From Bacillus_I endophytica_A (GTDB taxonomy: Bacteria; Bacillota; Bacilli; Bacillales; Bacillaceae_H): a stretch of 64,000 bases of DNA. This document shows positions 17,457 through 26,878 of this stretch, piece after piece (positions within the stretch are counted from its first letter, which is position 1; each line of letters starts with the position of its first letter). The notes under the pieces were generated by a model. That model was not told the DNA's origin, ran no database searches, and saw nothing but the letters and a program-made list of their open reading frames with translations. The DNA lies in the NCBI RefSeq assembly GCF_026790145.1, contig NZ_JALAMS010000008.1:62001-126000 (forward strand), written 5' to 3'. A program made the translations under genes and the position numbers.

Positions 17457-17927
17457 TTAGAAAGTAACAGCCAAGCGAGCTTGTGCTACTTTTTCATATG
17501 GAATTTCGATTTCTTTCACTCTTGTTTTGATTTTGATAAGGAGGGTAATATACTCTCCATCAAAGCTTTTTAACTCACCTTCGAATTCTTTTGAATCTTC
17601 AATCGGCTCGTATGTTTTGACATAAACGTTTTTGCCAATATTTTTTTCAAAGTCATCTGCTTTTTTAAGCGGACGCTCTGCTCCTGGCGAAGAGACTTCT
17701 AAAAAGTAGTTGTGGGTAATTGGATCAAGCTCATCCATTTTTTCGCTAAGACTCTCGCTGACAACGCCACAATCTTCAATGTCTACGCCTTTCTCAGAGT
17801 CAATAAACACTCGCAAAAACCAGTCTTTTCCTTCTTTCACATATTCAACGTCCACTAGTTCAAGTCCTAAGTCTTCAAGAATAGGTGTCGCAAGCTGTTC
17901 TACGATTTCTGTCACTTTCTCACCCAT
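17457..17927 (-). CDS. rimP: Ribosome maturation factor RimP
   Basis: 30S subunit assembly factor, first gene of the nusA-infB operon. 156 aa from the ATG at 17927, chosen because GGAGG is 6 bases away; the ATG one codon earlier is only 3 bases away. Conserved: LELVDVEYVKEGKDWFLRVFID at 19-40, then DPITHNYFLEVSSPGAERPL near 68-88, and a C-terminal SH3-like domain. Formerly YlxS. Confidence 0.96.
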   Translation of the reverse strand: MGEKVTEIVEQLATPILEDLGLELVDVEYVKEGKDWFLRVFIDSEKGVDIEDCGVVSESLSEKMDELDPITHNYFLEVSSPGAERPLKKADDFEKNIGKNVYVKTYEPIEDSKEFEGELKSFDGEYITLLIKIKTRVKEIEIPYEKVAQARLAVTF

Positions 17928-18024
17928 CATATTCCTCCTTTTAAAAGAGACCGTTGTTCAAGTTTTATCTTTTTTCCTACCCAAGTCATGCGGTATGCTC
18001 TTATAGTTTTGCAATTGTAAGGAT
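17928..18024 (-). promoter_or_regulatory. Untranslated leader between the attenuator hairpins and rimP
   Basis: About 97 bases without an ORF. A purine-rich stretch precedes an AAAAGGAGG ribosome site. I see a TATAAG at about 18000 but no convincing -35 box, so I do not call a promoter here. Likely 5' UTR of the nusA operon. Confidence 0.4.
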
Positions 18025-18056
18025 AAAAATTCCCTGCTTACATAAGAAAGCAGGGA
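18025..18056 (-). terminator. Second terminator-like hairpin in rimP-nusA leader
   Basis: A perfect 9-bp stem (18048-18056 with 18031-18039), 8-base loop, followed on the minus strand by ATTTTTA. It lies about 100 bases upstream of rimP. Immediately preceded by another hairpin, it looks like an attenuator rather than only the end of polC. Confidence 0.75.
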
Positions 18057-18057
18057 T

Positions 18058-18088
18058 AAAAAACAAGTACATAATCATCGTGCTTGTT
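18058..18088 (-). terminator. First terminator-like hairpin in rimP-nusA leader
   Basis: Arms 18080-18088 and 18062-18070 pair over 9 positions with one mismatch, then a T run on the minus strand leads straight into the next hairpin. A weak, U-rich-tailed stem like this is the kind that depends on NusA. Confidence 0.6.
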
Positions 18089-18144
18089 ACTAACCATAAA
18101 ATCATGAAATGAATAGAAAACTTATCCAACGTCTATCCAATAAT

Positions 18145-18168
18145 AAAGAGTGGGTTTCCCCACTCTTT
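18145..18168 (-). terminator. Intrinsic terminator of polC
   Basis: A 10-bp stem (18145-18154 with 18159-18168) with a 4-base loop. On the minus strand it is followed by TTTATTATT-like sequence. It lies 77 bases after the polC stop. The bases from here to rimP contain no ORF, only the two further hairpins. Confidence 0.75.
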
Positions 18169-18244
18169 TACGACCGTTATGTCTAGCATTACCATACCTA
18201 CTATACCATAACCATAATTTTGTTGCAAACCCACTAATCACAAC

Positions 18245-21200
18245 TTAAAACAGTGAAAGCTGGTTTTGGTCTGGCAGTGATTCTAAGCAGCCGTGGTTGT
18301 CTAAATACTCAAGAATTGTTTTAGATACACGACCTCTTTGCTGAAGATCTTCTTTTGACAAGAATTCTCCATCTTCGCGTGCTTTTACGATATTAAGTGC
18401 AGCATTTGTACCAAGACCCGGAATCGAGTTGAACGGTGGAATAAGCGACGTACCGTCAATAACGAACTCTGAGGCGCTTGATCGATAAAGATCGACTTTT
18501 TGGAAAGAGAAGCCACGTTCACACATCTCAAGTGAAATTTCTAACACCGTTAGTAAGTTTTTCTCTTTTGGTGATGCTTCAAGTCCTTTAGCTAAAATTT
18601 CTTCAATTTTTGCTTTGATTGCTGCAGATCCCTTAATCATCGTATCAATATCAAAGTCATCAGCACGAACAGTAAAGTATGTTGCGTAATAAAGAATAGG
18701 ATGATGCACTTTGAAATACGCAATACGAACAGCCATTAGAACGTATGCAGCTGCATGGGCTTTCGGGAACATGTACTTAATTTTTTTACATGAATCAACA
18801 TACCAGTCAGGTACGCCATTTTTCGCCATTTCTTCTTCCCACTCATCTTGAAGACCTTTTCCTTTACGTACAAACTCCATAATTTTGAATGCAAGCGATG
18901 GATCTAGTCCTTGATAAATGAGATATACCATAATATCATCACGACATCCAATTACTTCACTTAGCGTACATACGTTATTATGAATAAGCTCTTGTGCATT
19001 TCCAAGCCATACGTCCGTTCCGTGTGAAAGCCCCGAGATTTGGACGAGTTCAGAGAAAGTGGTTGGCTTTGTATCTTCAAGCATTTGACGAACGAATCTT
19101 GTCCCAAACTCAGGAATGCCGAGCGTTCCTGTTTTACACATAATTTGTTCTGACGTTACACCGAGCGATTCTGTACCGCTAAAGATTTTCATGACTTCAG
19201 GATCATCCGTTGGAATTGTTTTTGGATCAATTCCGCTTAAATCTTGAAGCATACGAATAGCAGTTGGATCATCGTGTCCGAGAATATCAAGCTTTAACAC
19301 GTTATCGTGAATAGAATGGAAGTCAAAGTGAGTTGTTTTCCATTCTGAATTTCGATCGTCTGCCGGAAATTGAACTGGCGAGAAATCGTAAATATCCATA
19401 TAATCTGGAACAACAATAATTCCCCCTGGATGCTGACCTGTTGTTCGTTTTACGCCCGTACAACCCGCAACAAGGCGATCAACCTCAGCTCCTCTATAGT
19501 GGATATCATGATCTCCTGCATAACCTTTTACATATCCATATGCCGTTTTTTCAGCAACTGTACCAATCGTTCCTGCTCTATATACGTAATCTTCACCGAA
19601 AAGCTCTTTTGTATAGTTATGGGCTTTTGGCTGGTATTCTCCTGAGAAGTTCAAATCGATATCAGGAACCTTATCTCCTTTAAATCCAAGGAAGGTTTCA
19701 AACGGAATATCATGGCCGTCTTTTGTATACGGAATATTACATTTTGGACAGTCTTTATCAGGTAAATCAAACCCAGATCCAACAGATCCGTCATCAAAGA
19801 ACTCAGACGTTTGACACTGTGGACAAACGTAGTGCGGTGGCAGTGGATTTACTTCGGTAATTTCAGTCATCGTTGCAACAAAAGATGAGCCAACAGATCC
19901 ACGAGAACCTACAAGATATCCATCGTTCAACGATTTTTTAACAAGCTTATGTGAGATAAGATAAATTACGGCGAATCCGTGACCAATAATACTTTTTAAT
20001 TCTTTTTCAAGACGAGCTTCCACAATTTCTGGAAGGTCTTCTCCGTAGATGGAACGAGCTCTGTCATAACTCATTTTTTTCATCTCATCTTCGGCACCTT
20101 CAATTTTTGGTGTATATAAGTCGTCTTTAATTGGTTTGACTTCTTCAATTAAATCGGCCACTTTTTGGGTGTTTGTGACTACAATTTCTTTCGCCTTTTC
20201 TTCACCAAGGAAAGAAAAGCAGTCAAGCATTTCGTTTGTAGAGCGGAAATGCACATCAGGAAGCTCATGACGATTTAACGGATTTGCTCCACCTTGAGAG
20301 CTGATTAAAATTTTACGATAAATTTTGTCTTCTGGATTTAGATAGTGAACGTTTCCTGTTGCCACAACTGTTTTGCCAACTTTTTCACCAATTTTCACGA
20401 TATTTGAAATAATCTCAAGCAGCGCTTTTTCTGTATGAACCAAATCAAGCTCAATTAAGTGCTTGTAGTTGCTTGGCGGCTGCACTTCAATATAATCATA
20501 AAACTCTGCTGCTTTTTCCACTTCTTCTGCGGATTTTTGCATCATTGCCTCAAAAACTTCACCTTTATCACAGGCAGTTCCTACGAGTATACCTTCTCGA
20601 TATTTCTCCAATTTTGAGCGCGGAATACGCGGCACGCGGTAAAAATACTCTAAGTGTGCAATGGACACGAGCTTAAATAGGTTTTTTAATCCTGTGGCAT
20701 TTTGCGCTAATAACACCGCATGATATGGACGTGCTCTTTGATAAGCATTTCCTTGCCCCATATAATCGTTAAGCTGATGATGTGATATTATTTCTTTTTC
20801 AATTGCTTCTTTTAAAAGTCTTACAAGAATATATCCTGTTGCTTCGGCATCATAGATTGCTCTATGGTGCTGAACGAGCTCAACGTCAAACTTTTTCGCA
20901 AGCGTATTTAAACGATGATTCTTCATTGTCGGGTAAAGCAAACGGGCAAGTTCAAGCGTATCTATTACAGGATTTTGTGCTTTACCAAGTCCAATTCGAC
21001 CAAATCCCATATTTAAGAAGCCCATATCAAAGCTTGCGTTATGTGCAACAAGGATATCATCGCCAATCCATTCATGAAAATCTTTTAATACATCTTCTAT
21101 CTCTGGGGCATTTTCAACCATATCATCGGTAATTCCCGTTAATTCAATCGTTGTTGCTGAAAGAGGATGGTGTGGATTTGCAAAACGCTCAAACTTATCA

Positions 21201-22558
21201 ATGATTTCACCTTCACGCATTTTAACGGCTGCAAGCTCAATGATTTTATCGTATGTTGCTGAAAGTCCTGTTGTTTCAACGTCAAAAACAATATATGTTT
21301 CAGAAGCTAAATCTCGTTTTTGCGGATTATAGGCAATTGGCACACCATCGTCTACAAGATTCACTTCAACCCCGTAAATCATTTTCAAGCCATTTTTCTT
21401 TGCTGCTCCATATGCTTCTGGAAATGATTGAGCAACAGCATGATCTGTTACAGCGATTGCTTTATGACCCCATTTTGCTGCTTGTTGCACAAGTGAGCTA
21501 ACAGATGTTACAGCATCCATTTGGCTCATTGACGTATGAAGATGAAGCTCAACGCGCTTTTCATCTTCCCCTGCTGTATCTTGACGTTCCCTAGCAGGAA
21601 TTTCATTTACGTCGTTTCCAATCATAACAAGGTCGCGTACAAACGTATCATTCTGCACGCTCCCACGCACTTTTAGCCACATGCCTTTTTTAAGAGACTG
21701 GAACATTGGTACATCTTCTTTATCACGCGAGAACATCTTCACAAGAATCGAATCTGTATAGTCTGTGATCTTGAAAGTAAGAAGCGTACGGCCACTGCGC
21801 AGCTCTTTTGTTTCAGCATGAAACACATACCCTTGAATTGTAATGCGTTTCTCTTCATCAATAATTTGGCTAATTGAAACAGGATCGTCTTTAATTGTGT
21901 AACCGAGCGTAAGCGGACCTGAAACAGCTCCTGCTTCACTATCGCGCTGTTCTGCTTTTGCCTTCATTTCAGTTAAAGCTGCAAGAGCCTTTTGTTCATC
22001 TTCTTGCTTTTTCTTTTCAACGAATTCATCATATTCTTTCTTCGCTTCGACAACATCTGTCTCAATTTGAAAAGCAGGAAAACCGTAAGTTGTATACTGA
22101 GCTGACAAAAGCTCTCCGTATTTTCGTTTTAATGCTGCTGCTTCAGCAACATTTCGTCCGTGAAGACAAAGCTTACGTCCTTGTACTTTTGGATGCTGTT
22201 CATTTAATAGAGAAAGAAACATAGGTGAAATTCCTTGAAGCTCACTTAAACAGTGGTTCCAATAATTTTTCACTTCTTCCTCTTCATATTCTTCATTTTT
22301 CGCTTTGATTGTAAAAGAAGTTGTCGCAATATGTGAAAACTGTTTGTTCATTCTCATTAATAGTTCATTATATATGTTAAATGGTAAAACACGATTAAGC
22401 ACAAACTGAAAGTGCCAGCGCTTTTGTTCTTTGTGAACTGTAACTTTTTCAAGCTCTCCGCCCTCAAAATAACGGACAATCATATCATCCGTAAGCTCAA
22501 GCTGCTGAAGAAGAATGGAAAAGCGTTCACGCTGTTTTATCACTGCTTCTTCGCTCAT
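18245..22558 (-). CDS. polC: DNA polymerase III alpha subunit, Gram-positive PolC type
   Basis: Main replicative polymerase. 1437 aa, exactly the B. subtilis size. Order: N-terminal domain, OB fold (about 235-320), PHP domain (VELHLHTSMSQMDAV from about 335) interrupted by a 3'-5' exonuclease (YIVFDVETTGLS, about 421-585), and the PHP remainder. The zinc-binding Cys cluster (CPQC...CPKC) comes next, then the polymerase core with VPDIDLNFSGEYQ catalytic Asp residues, and the fingers and C-terminal tandem HhH region. The C-terminus SLF may serve as a beta-clamp contact. Single-gene unit with a terminator on both sides. Confidence 0.99.
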   Translation of the reverse strand: MSEEAVIKQRERFSILLQQLELTDDMIVRYFEGGELEKVTVHKEQKRWHFQFVLNRVLPFNIYNELLMRMNKQFSHIATTSFTIKAKNEEYEEEEVKNYWNHCLSELQGISPMFLSLLNEQHPKVQGRKLCLHGRNVAEAAALKRKYGELLSAQYTTYGFPAFQIETDVVEAKKEYDEFVEKKKQEDEQKALAALTEMKAKAEQRDSEAGAVSGPLTLGYTIKDDPVSISQIIDEEKRITIQGYVFHAETKELRSGRTLLTFKITDYTDSILVKMFSRDKEDVPMFQSLKKGMWLKVRGSVQNDTFVRDLVMIGNDVNEIPARERQDTAGEDEKRVELHLHTSMSQMDAVTSVSSLVQQAAKWGHKAIAVTDHAVAQSFPEAYGAAKKNGLKMIYGVEVNLVDDGVPIAYNPQKRDLASETYIVFDVETTGLSATYDKIIELAAVKMREGEIIDKFERFANPHHPLSATTIELTGITDDMVENAPEIEDVLKDFHEWIGDDILVAHNASFDMGFLNMGFGRIGLGKAQNPVIDTLELARLLYPTMKNHRLNTLAKKFDVELVQHHRAIYDAEATGYILVRLLKEAIEKEIISHHQLNDYMGQGNAYQRARPYHAVLLAQNATGLKNLFKLVSIAHLEYFYRVPRIPRSKLEKYREGILVGTACDKGEVFEAMMQKSAEEVEKAAEFYDYIEVQPPSNYKHLIELDLVHTEKALLEIISNIVKIGEKVGKTVVATGNVHYLNPEDKIYRKILISSQGGANPLNRHELPDVHFRSTNEMLDCFSFLGEEKAKEIVVTNTQKVADLIEEVKPIKDDLYTPKIEGAEDEMKKMSYDRARSIYGEDLPEIVEARLEKELKSIIGHGFAVIYLISHKLVKKSLNDGYLVGSRGSVGSSFVATMTEITEVNPLPPHYVCPQCQTSEFFDDGSVGSGFDLPDKDCPKCNIPYTKDGHDIPFETFLGFKGDKVPDIDLNFSGEYQPKAHNYTKELFGEDYVYRAGTIGTVAEKTAYGYVKGYAGDHDIHYRGAEVDRLVAGCTGVKRTTGQHPGGIIVVPDYMDIYDFSPVQFPADDRNSEWKTTHFDFHSIHDNVLKLDILGHDDPTAIRMLQDLSGIDPKTIPTDDPEVMKIFSGTESLGVTSEQIMCKTGTLGIPEFGTRFVRQMLEDTKPTTFSELVQISGLSHGTDVWLGNAQELIHNNVCTLSEVIGCRDDIMVYLIYQGLDPSLAFKIMEFVRKGKGLQDEWEEEMAKNGVPDWYVDSCKKIKYMFPKAHAAAYVLMAVRIAYFKVHHPILYYATYFTVRADDFDIDTMIKGSAAIKAKIEEILAKGLEASPKEKNLLTVLEISLEMCERGFSFQKVDLYRSSASEFVIDGTSLIPPFNSIPGLGTNAALNIVKAREDGEFLSKEDLQQRGRVSKTILEYLDNHGCLESLPDQNQLSLF

Positions 22559-22597
22559 TTTTCCCCTCCGTTATTTTTATTCGATTTCTATTTTAGC

Positions 22598-22632
22598 ATA
22601 AAGAAAGGCACCTTTTCTTCAAAAGGCACCTT
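22598..22632 (-). terminator. Terminator between proS and polC
   Basis: Arms 22621-22632 and 22604-22616 pair through A-T, G-C and two adjacent G-U pairs that only work in minus-strand RNA, around a 4-base loop. A T-rich stretch follows. It lies just after the proS stop. Confidence 0.75.
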
Positions 22633-22654
22633 CCTTTTCTTTCTTTAAAAATTC

Positions 22655-24352
22655 TTATTGTTCAAGAAGTTTTTCAATAAGCCCTGGAATCTCCTCTACT
22701 TTTGCTTCAAAAGATTCACCTGTTTTACGTACTTTCACTTCAACAATACCTTCGCCAGCTTGTTTACCAACTGTAACGCGGATTGGTAGACCAATAAGAT
22801 CAGAGTCAGCGAATTTTACGCCAGCTCTCTCTGCACGATCATCATACAGAACTTCATAACCTTGATCTTGAAGTGTGTTATAAAGAGCTGAAGCCACTTC
22901 TGTTTGCTCTTCTTTTTTCACGTTAACTGCAATAACATGAACATCATATGGAGCAACTTGTTTTGGCCATACTAAACCATTTTCATCATTATACTGTTCT
23001 GCAATAGCTGCCATTGTACGAGAAACTCCGATACCATAGCATCCCATAATCATTGGCTGTGCTCGTCCATTTTCATCAAGGAACGTACCGTTCATTGCTT
23101 CACTATAACGTGTTCCAAGTTTAAAGACGTGACCAACTTCAATTCCACGAGCAAATTGAATGATTCCTTCTCCATCTGGAGAAACATCTCCTTCTTGAAT
23201 AAAGCGAAGGTCTACATAGTCTGCTTGGAAATCGCGGCCTGGGTTCACACCTGTAAAATGGAAGCCGTCTTCATTAGCACCACATACTCCGTTAACAATA
23301 TACTCAACAGCATTGTCCGCAATTACTTTTACATTCTTCACATTGATTGGTCCAACTGAACCAACTTCACATTGAATGATATCTTTTACTTCGTTTGCAG
23401 GAGCGAGCATAATGTCTTTTGCTTCAAGATAGTTTTTCACTTTAATGTCGTTGATTTCGTGATCGCCACGTGCCAATACAAGCACATACTCGTCATCAAC
23501 TTTAAAAAGAAGAGATTTAATGCATTTTTCTTTTTCAATGTTCAATGCTTTTGATACATCTTCAATTGTTTTGCTGTCTGGTGTTGCTACTTTTTCAAGT
23601 TCGACAGCACTTTCTGAACTTTTTTCATAATTAGCAACAACTGGAGCCATTTCGATGTTTGCCGCAAATTCGGATTTGTCTGAGTAGGCAATTGTATCTT
23701 CACCAATGTCTGATAACACCATGAATTCATGCGTATCTTTACCACCCATTGCTCCAGAGTCTGCGATTACGGCACGGAAGTCTAGGCCACAGCGTGAAAA
23801 GATGCGACGATATCCTTCAAACATGTCTTCGTATGTTTTATCTAAGCTTTCTGTTGTTGCATGAAATGAGTAAGCATCTTTCATAATAAATTCACGGCCT
23901 CGTAAAAGTCCAAAGCGTGGACGCTTCTCATCGCGGAATTTTGTTTGAATTTGATACACATTTAACGGAAGTTTTTTGTATGATTTCACCTCATCGCGAA
24001 GCAGGCTTGTCACAACTTCTTCATGTGTTGGTCCTAGAGCAAACTCACGACCGTGACGATCGTTAAAGCGCATAAGTTCAGGACCGTAAGAACTCCAGCG
24101 TCCTGATTCTTGCCAAAGTTCAGCAAGCTGAAGCGTTGGCATTAGCATTTCTGATGAACCTGCTCTGTCCATTTCTTCACGAACAATTTTTTCTACTTTT
24201 GCAAGCACGCGCTTACCAAGAGGTAAAATGCTGTAAATACCGCTTGCATTTTGTCTCATAAATCCTGCACGAATTAAAAGCTGGTGACTTCTAATTTCAG
24301 CATCTGCTGGCACTTCACGCAGCGTTGGGATAAACATTGCACTTTGTTTCAT
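22655..24352 (-). CDS. proS: Prolyl-tRNA synthetase (bacterial type, with editing domain)
   Basis: Charges tRNA-Pro. 565 aa from ATG at 24352, which has GGTGGAG 5 bases upstream; the longer ORF start has none. Class II core: motif 2 region FRDEKRPRFGLLRGREFIMKDAYSF (about 135-160), motif 3 GCYGIGVSRTMAAIAE near 440. The YbaK/INS editing domain that hydrolyses mischarged Ala-tRNA is inserted between them (about 225-405). C-terminal anticodon-binding domain from about 470. Follows rseP across a hairpin. Confidence 0.98.
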   Translation of the reverse strand: MKQSAMFIPTLREVPADAEIRSHQLLIRAGFMRQNASGIYSILPLGKRVLAKVEKIVREEMDRAGSSEMLMPTLQLAELWQESGRWSSYGPELMRFNDRHGREFALGPTHEEVVTSLLRDEVKSYKKLPLNVYQIQTKFRDEKRPRFGLLRGREFIMKDAYSFHATTESLDKTYEDMFEGYRRIFSRCGLDFRAVIADSGAMGGKDTHEFMVLSDIGEDTIAYSDKSEFAANIEMAPVVANYEKSSESAVELEKVATPDSKTIEDVSKALNIEKEKCIKSLLFKVDDEYVLVLARGDHEINDIKVKNYLEAKDIMLAPANEVKDIIQCEVGSVGPINVKNVKVIADNAVEYIVNGVCGANEDGFHFTGVNPGRDFQADYVDLRFIQEGDVSPDGEGIIQFARGIEVGHVFKLGTRYSEAMNGTFLDENGRAQPMIMGCYGIGVSRTMAAIAEQYNDENGLVWPKQVAPYDVHVIAVNVKKEEQTEVASALYNTLQDQGYEVLYDDRAERAGVKFADSDLIGLPIRVTVGKQAGEGIVEVKVRKTGESFEAKVEEIPGLIEKLLEQ

Positions 24353-24392
24353 GGTTTCTCCACCTTTATCCATAATCAATTAAAAATATGAG

Positions 24393-24430
24393 AAGCGGCG
24401 TCCTTTTTGTTCAAAAAGGAAACGCCGCTT
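24393..24430 (-). terminator. Hairpin between rseP and proS
   Basis: Outer 9-bp GC-rich stem (24393-24401 with 24422-24430), a small bulge, and an inner A/T-rich stem. On the minus strand ATATTTTTA follows a few bases later. It is probably a partial terminator between rseP and proS. Confidence 0.6.
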
Positions 24431-24436
24431 TTTATC

Positions 24437-25702
24437 TTATTGTACAAAAAAGCGTTGAATATCGTTCCATGTGACAACAAGCATAAGGAGCATCAGAAGC
24501 GCAAATCCAATAAAGTGGACAATACCTTCTTTTTGGCGATCAATTGGTTTTCCTCTTAACGCTTCAACTAAGAAGAACAGAAGACGTCCTCCATCAAGAG
24601 CTGGCAGCGGTAAAAGGTTCACAATTCCAAGGTTAATGCTCAGTGCAGCAGCCCATTTCATCAAGTAGTAGAATCCTGACTGTGCGACTTGTTCTGTTGA
24701 AACATAAATTCCAACTGGTCCTGAAAGCATATCAATTGAGAACTGTCCTGTCACTAGTTTTCCAAGTGTTAGAACGATTTCTTTCGTCCATGTTAGCGTT
24801 TCAGTTACTCCGTTGGCAATCGCACCGAAAAAGGATTTTTCAACAGGCTGATAAACACCAATAACCCCTACTGTTTCCTCGCCTCGTTTTTCGCTTTTTG
24901 GCGTAACGTTAATTTCTTCGGCCTGCCCATTACGTTCCACATCAAACGTTACTTCTTCCCCAGGATGTTTTACGACTTTACTTACAACATCTGTCCACGA
25001 CGATACACTTTCCCCGTCAATTGCTTTTACAACGTCACCTTCTTGTAAGCCTGCTTCTTGGGCAGCTCCATCTGATGTGATTTCTCCCATAATTGGTTTA
25101 TCTACCGTGTAGCCTTGAAAAACGCCGATAATCGCAAAAAGGAAGAAAGCAAGCACAAAGTTCATCATTGGACCAGCAAAAATTGCCATTGCACGCTGTC
25201 CAAGCGTTTTTGAACCAAACTGACGCTTGTACGGGGCAATTTGTACTTCTTCTCCGTCATTAACGAAAAACGATGTATCACTAACGGTAAAGCGCTCAAG
25301 ACGACCTTCTTCTGAAGAAGCTTCATATCCTTCTACAAACATTTTATGTTCTAAGTCGATACGTTCAACTTCAACGACCGTTGCATCTGGATGCTCGTCT
25401 TTATTGTTAATAATGATTTTATTAACCTCGTCTTTATCATTGAACTTTAGTCCAATCATTTGACCTGGTTTTACTTCAATCATTTCTGGATCTTCTCCAG
25501 CCATGCGGACAAACCCACCAAGTGGCAAGAGACGAATTGTATATACAGTTTCATTCTTCGTGAATGAAAAAACTTTTGGACCGAAGCCAATGGCAAATTC
25601 GCGGCAAAGAATGCCAGCACGTTTTGCAAAAATAAGATGCCCTAGCTCGTGAACAAAAACTAGTAACCCAAAAATGAGTACAAACGCTATAGGTGTCGGC
25701 AA
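24437..25702 (-). CDS. rseP: Site-2 intramembrane zinc protease RseP/RasP
   Basis: Regulated intramembrane proteolysis enzyme; in B. subtilis RasP cleaves RsiW and FtsL and clears signal peptides. 421 aa. The zinc motif HELGH is at 18-22 in the first membrane segment, and the third ligand lies in the NLLPLPALDGGR motif of a C-terminal segment. A PDZ domain (about 195-275) lies between, and four membrane segments are predicted overall. The start is TTG at 25702, 9 bases after AAAGGAGG. Downstream of dxr, upstream of proS, as in B. subtilis. Confidence 0.96.
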   Translation of the reverse strand: MPTPIAFVLIFGLLVFVHELGHLIFAKRAGILCREFAIGFGPKVFSFTKNETVYTIRLLPLGGFVRMAGEDPEMIEVKPGQMIGLKFNDKDEVNKIIINNKDEHPDATVVEVERIDLEHKMFVEGYEASSEEGRLERFTVSDTSFFVNDGEEVQIAPYKRQFGSKTLGQRAMAIFAGPMMNFVLAFFLFAIIGVFQGYTVDKPIMGEITSDGAAQEAGLQEGDVVKAIDGESVSSWTDVVSKVVKHPGEEVTFDVERNGQAEEINVTPKSEKRGEETVGVIGVYQPVEKSFFGAIANGVTETLTWTKEIVLTLGKLVTGQFSIDMLSGPVGIYVSTEQVAQSGFYYLMKWAAALSINLGIVNLLPLPALDGGRLLFFLVEALRGKPIDRQKEGIVHFIGFALLMLLMLVVTWNDIQRFFVQ

Positions 25703-25717
25703 AAGCTATTACCTCCT

Positions 25718-26860
25718 TTAAGAAATTAAAGACAATACGTAAGACCTTGTTTCTAAATCTACTTCTTTTATTGTCTGAAGACAAGGATTTTGCTGGACAG
25801 TATGCCAGTTTAATGCCTTCTCAATCACATCTTCAATTTGCAGGAAGGAAATTTTCCCTTCAAGGAATAACGCAACGGCTTGTTCATTTGCTGCATTCAA
25901 TACAGTTGGCATTGTACCTCCTGTTTTCCCTGCTTCAAAAGCAAAAGAAAGACAGCGATAACGTTCGAAATCCATTTTAGCAAAATTCAATGTACCAATC
26001 TCAGCGAGGTTAAGAGGCGTAGAAGGAAGCACCATCCGATTTGGATATGTAAGAGCGTATTGAATAGGTACGCGCATATCAGGTGTTCCAAGCTGAGCCA
26101 TCACGCTACGGTCATGAAACTCAACCATAGAATGAATGATACTTTGTTTATGGAGAAGCACATCTATTTTCTCATATGGCATGTTAAAAAGCCAATGTGC
26201 TTCAATAACTTCTAACCCTTTGTTCATCATTGTTGCTGAATCAATGGTAATCTTTGCGCCCATTGACCAGTTTGGATGGTTTAAGGCTTCCTCAACGGTT
26301 ACTCCTTCTAGCTCTTGTCTTGTTTTGTCTCGAAAACTTCCTCCAGAAGCCGTAATAATGAGACGGTTAATCTCTTTCATATTCTCGCCTTGCAAACATT
26401 GATAAATAGCAGAATGTTCACTATCAACTGGAAGGATGCTTACTCCATATTCCTGAGCTTCCTTCATAACAAGGTGACCTGCTGTTACAAGCGTTTCCTT
26501 ATTTGCAAGGGCAATGGTTTTACGCGCTCTAATAGCTTCTATTGTTGGAAAGAGACCAACGCTCCCCATTACAGCCGTAACAACAACATCTGCTTCAGAA
26601 CATGTAGCAACTTCTATCAAACCTTCTTCTCCATATACAATAGTAATATTGAGAAACTCGTCTTTTAATACCTCATAGTCTTCTTTTTTTGAAACTGATA
26701 AAATCCTAGGCTGAAATTCTGCTACAATTTCTCGTGCTTTATCAATATTTTGTCCTACTGACATGGAAACGAGTGAGAATTCGTCACGATGCGTTCGAAT
26801 GACATCTAGCGTTTGTGTTCCAATTGAACCTGTTGCACCTAGTAAGGCAATTTTCTTCAC
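25718..26860 (-). CDS. dxr: 1-deoxy-D-xylulose-5-phosphate reductoisomerase
   Basis: Commits deoxyxylulose phosphate to the MEP isoprenoid pathway with NADPH. The GTG at 26860, preceded by GGGGTGA at 5 bases, gives 380 aa, close to the B. subtilis 383; a longer TTG start at 26878 would lack a ribosome site. N-terminal LLGATGSIGTQTLD binds NADPH; metal-binding motif VDSEHSAIYQ and the substrate loop ASGGSFRD are intact. Between cdsA and rseP. Confidence 0.96.
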   Translation of the reverse strand: MKKIALLGATGSIGTQTLDVIRTHRDEFSLVSMSVGQNIDKAREIVAEFQPRILSVSKKEDYEVLKDEFLNITIVYGEEGLIEVATCSEADVVVTAVMGSVGLFPTIEAIRARKTIALANKETLVTAGHLVMKEAQEYGVSILPVDSEHSAIYQCLQGENMKEINRLIITASGGSFRDKTRQELEGVTVEEALNHPNWSMGAKITIDSATMMNKGLEVIEAHWLFNMPYEKIDVLLHKQSIIHSMVEFHDRSVMAQLGTPDMRVPIQYALTYPNRMVLPSTPLNLAEIGTLNFAKMDFERYRCLSFAFEAGKTGGTMPTVLNAANEQAVALFLEGKISFLQIEDVIEKALNWHTVQQNPCLQTIKEVDLETRSYVLSLIS

Positions 26861-26878
26861 GTATGTCACCCCGTTCAA

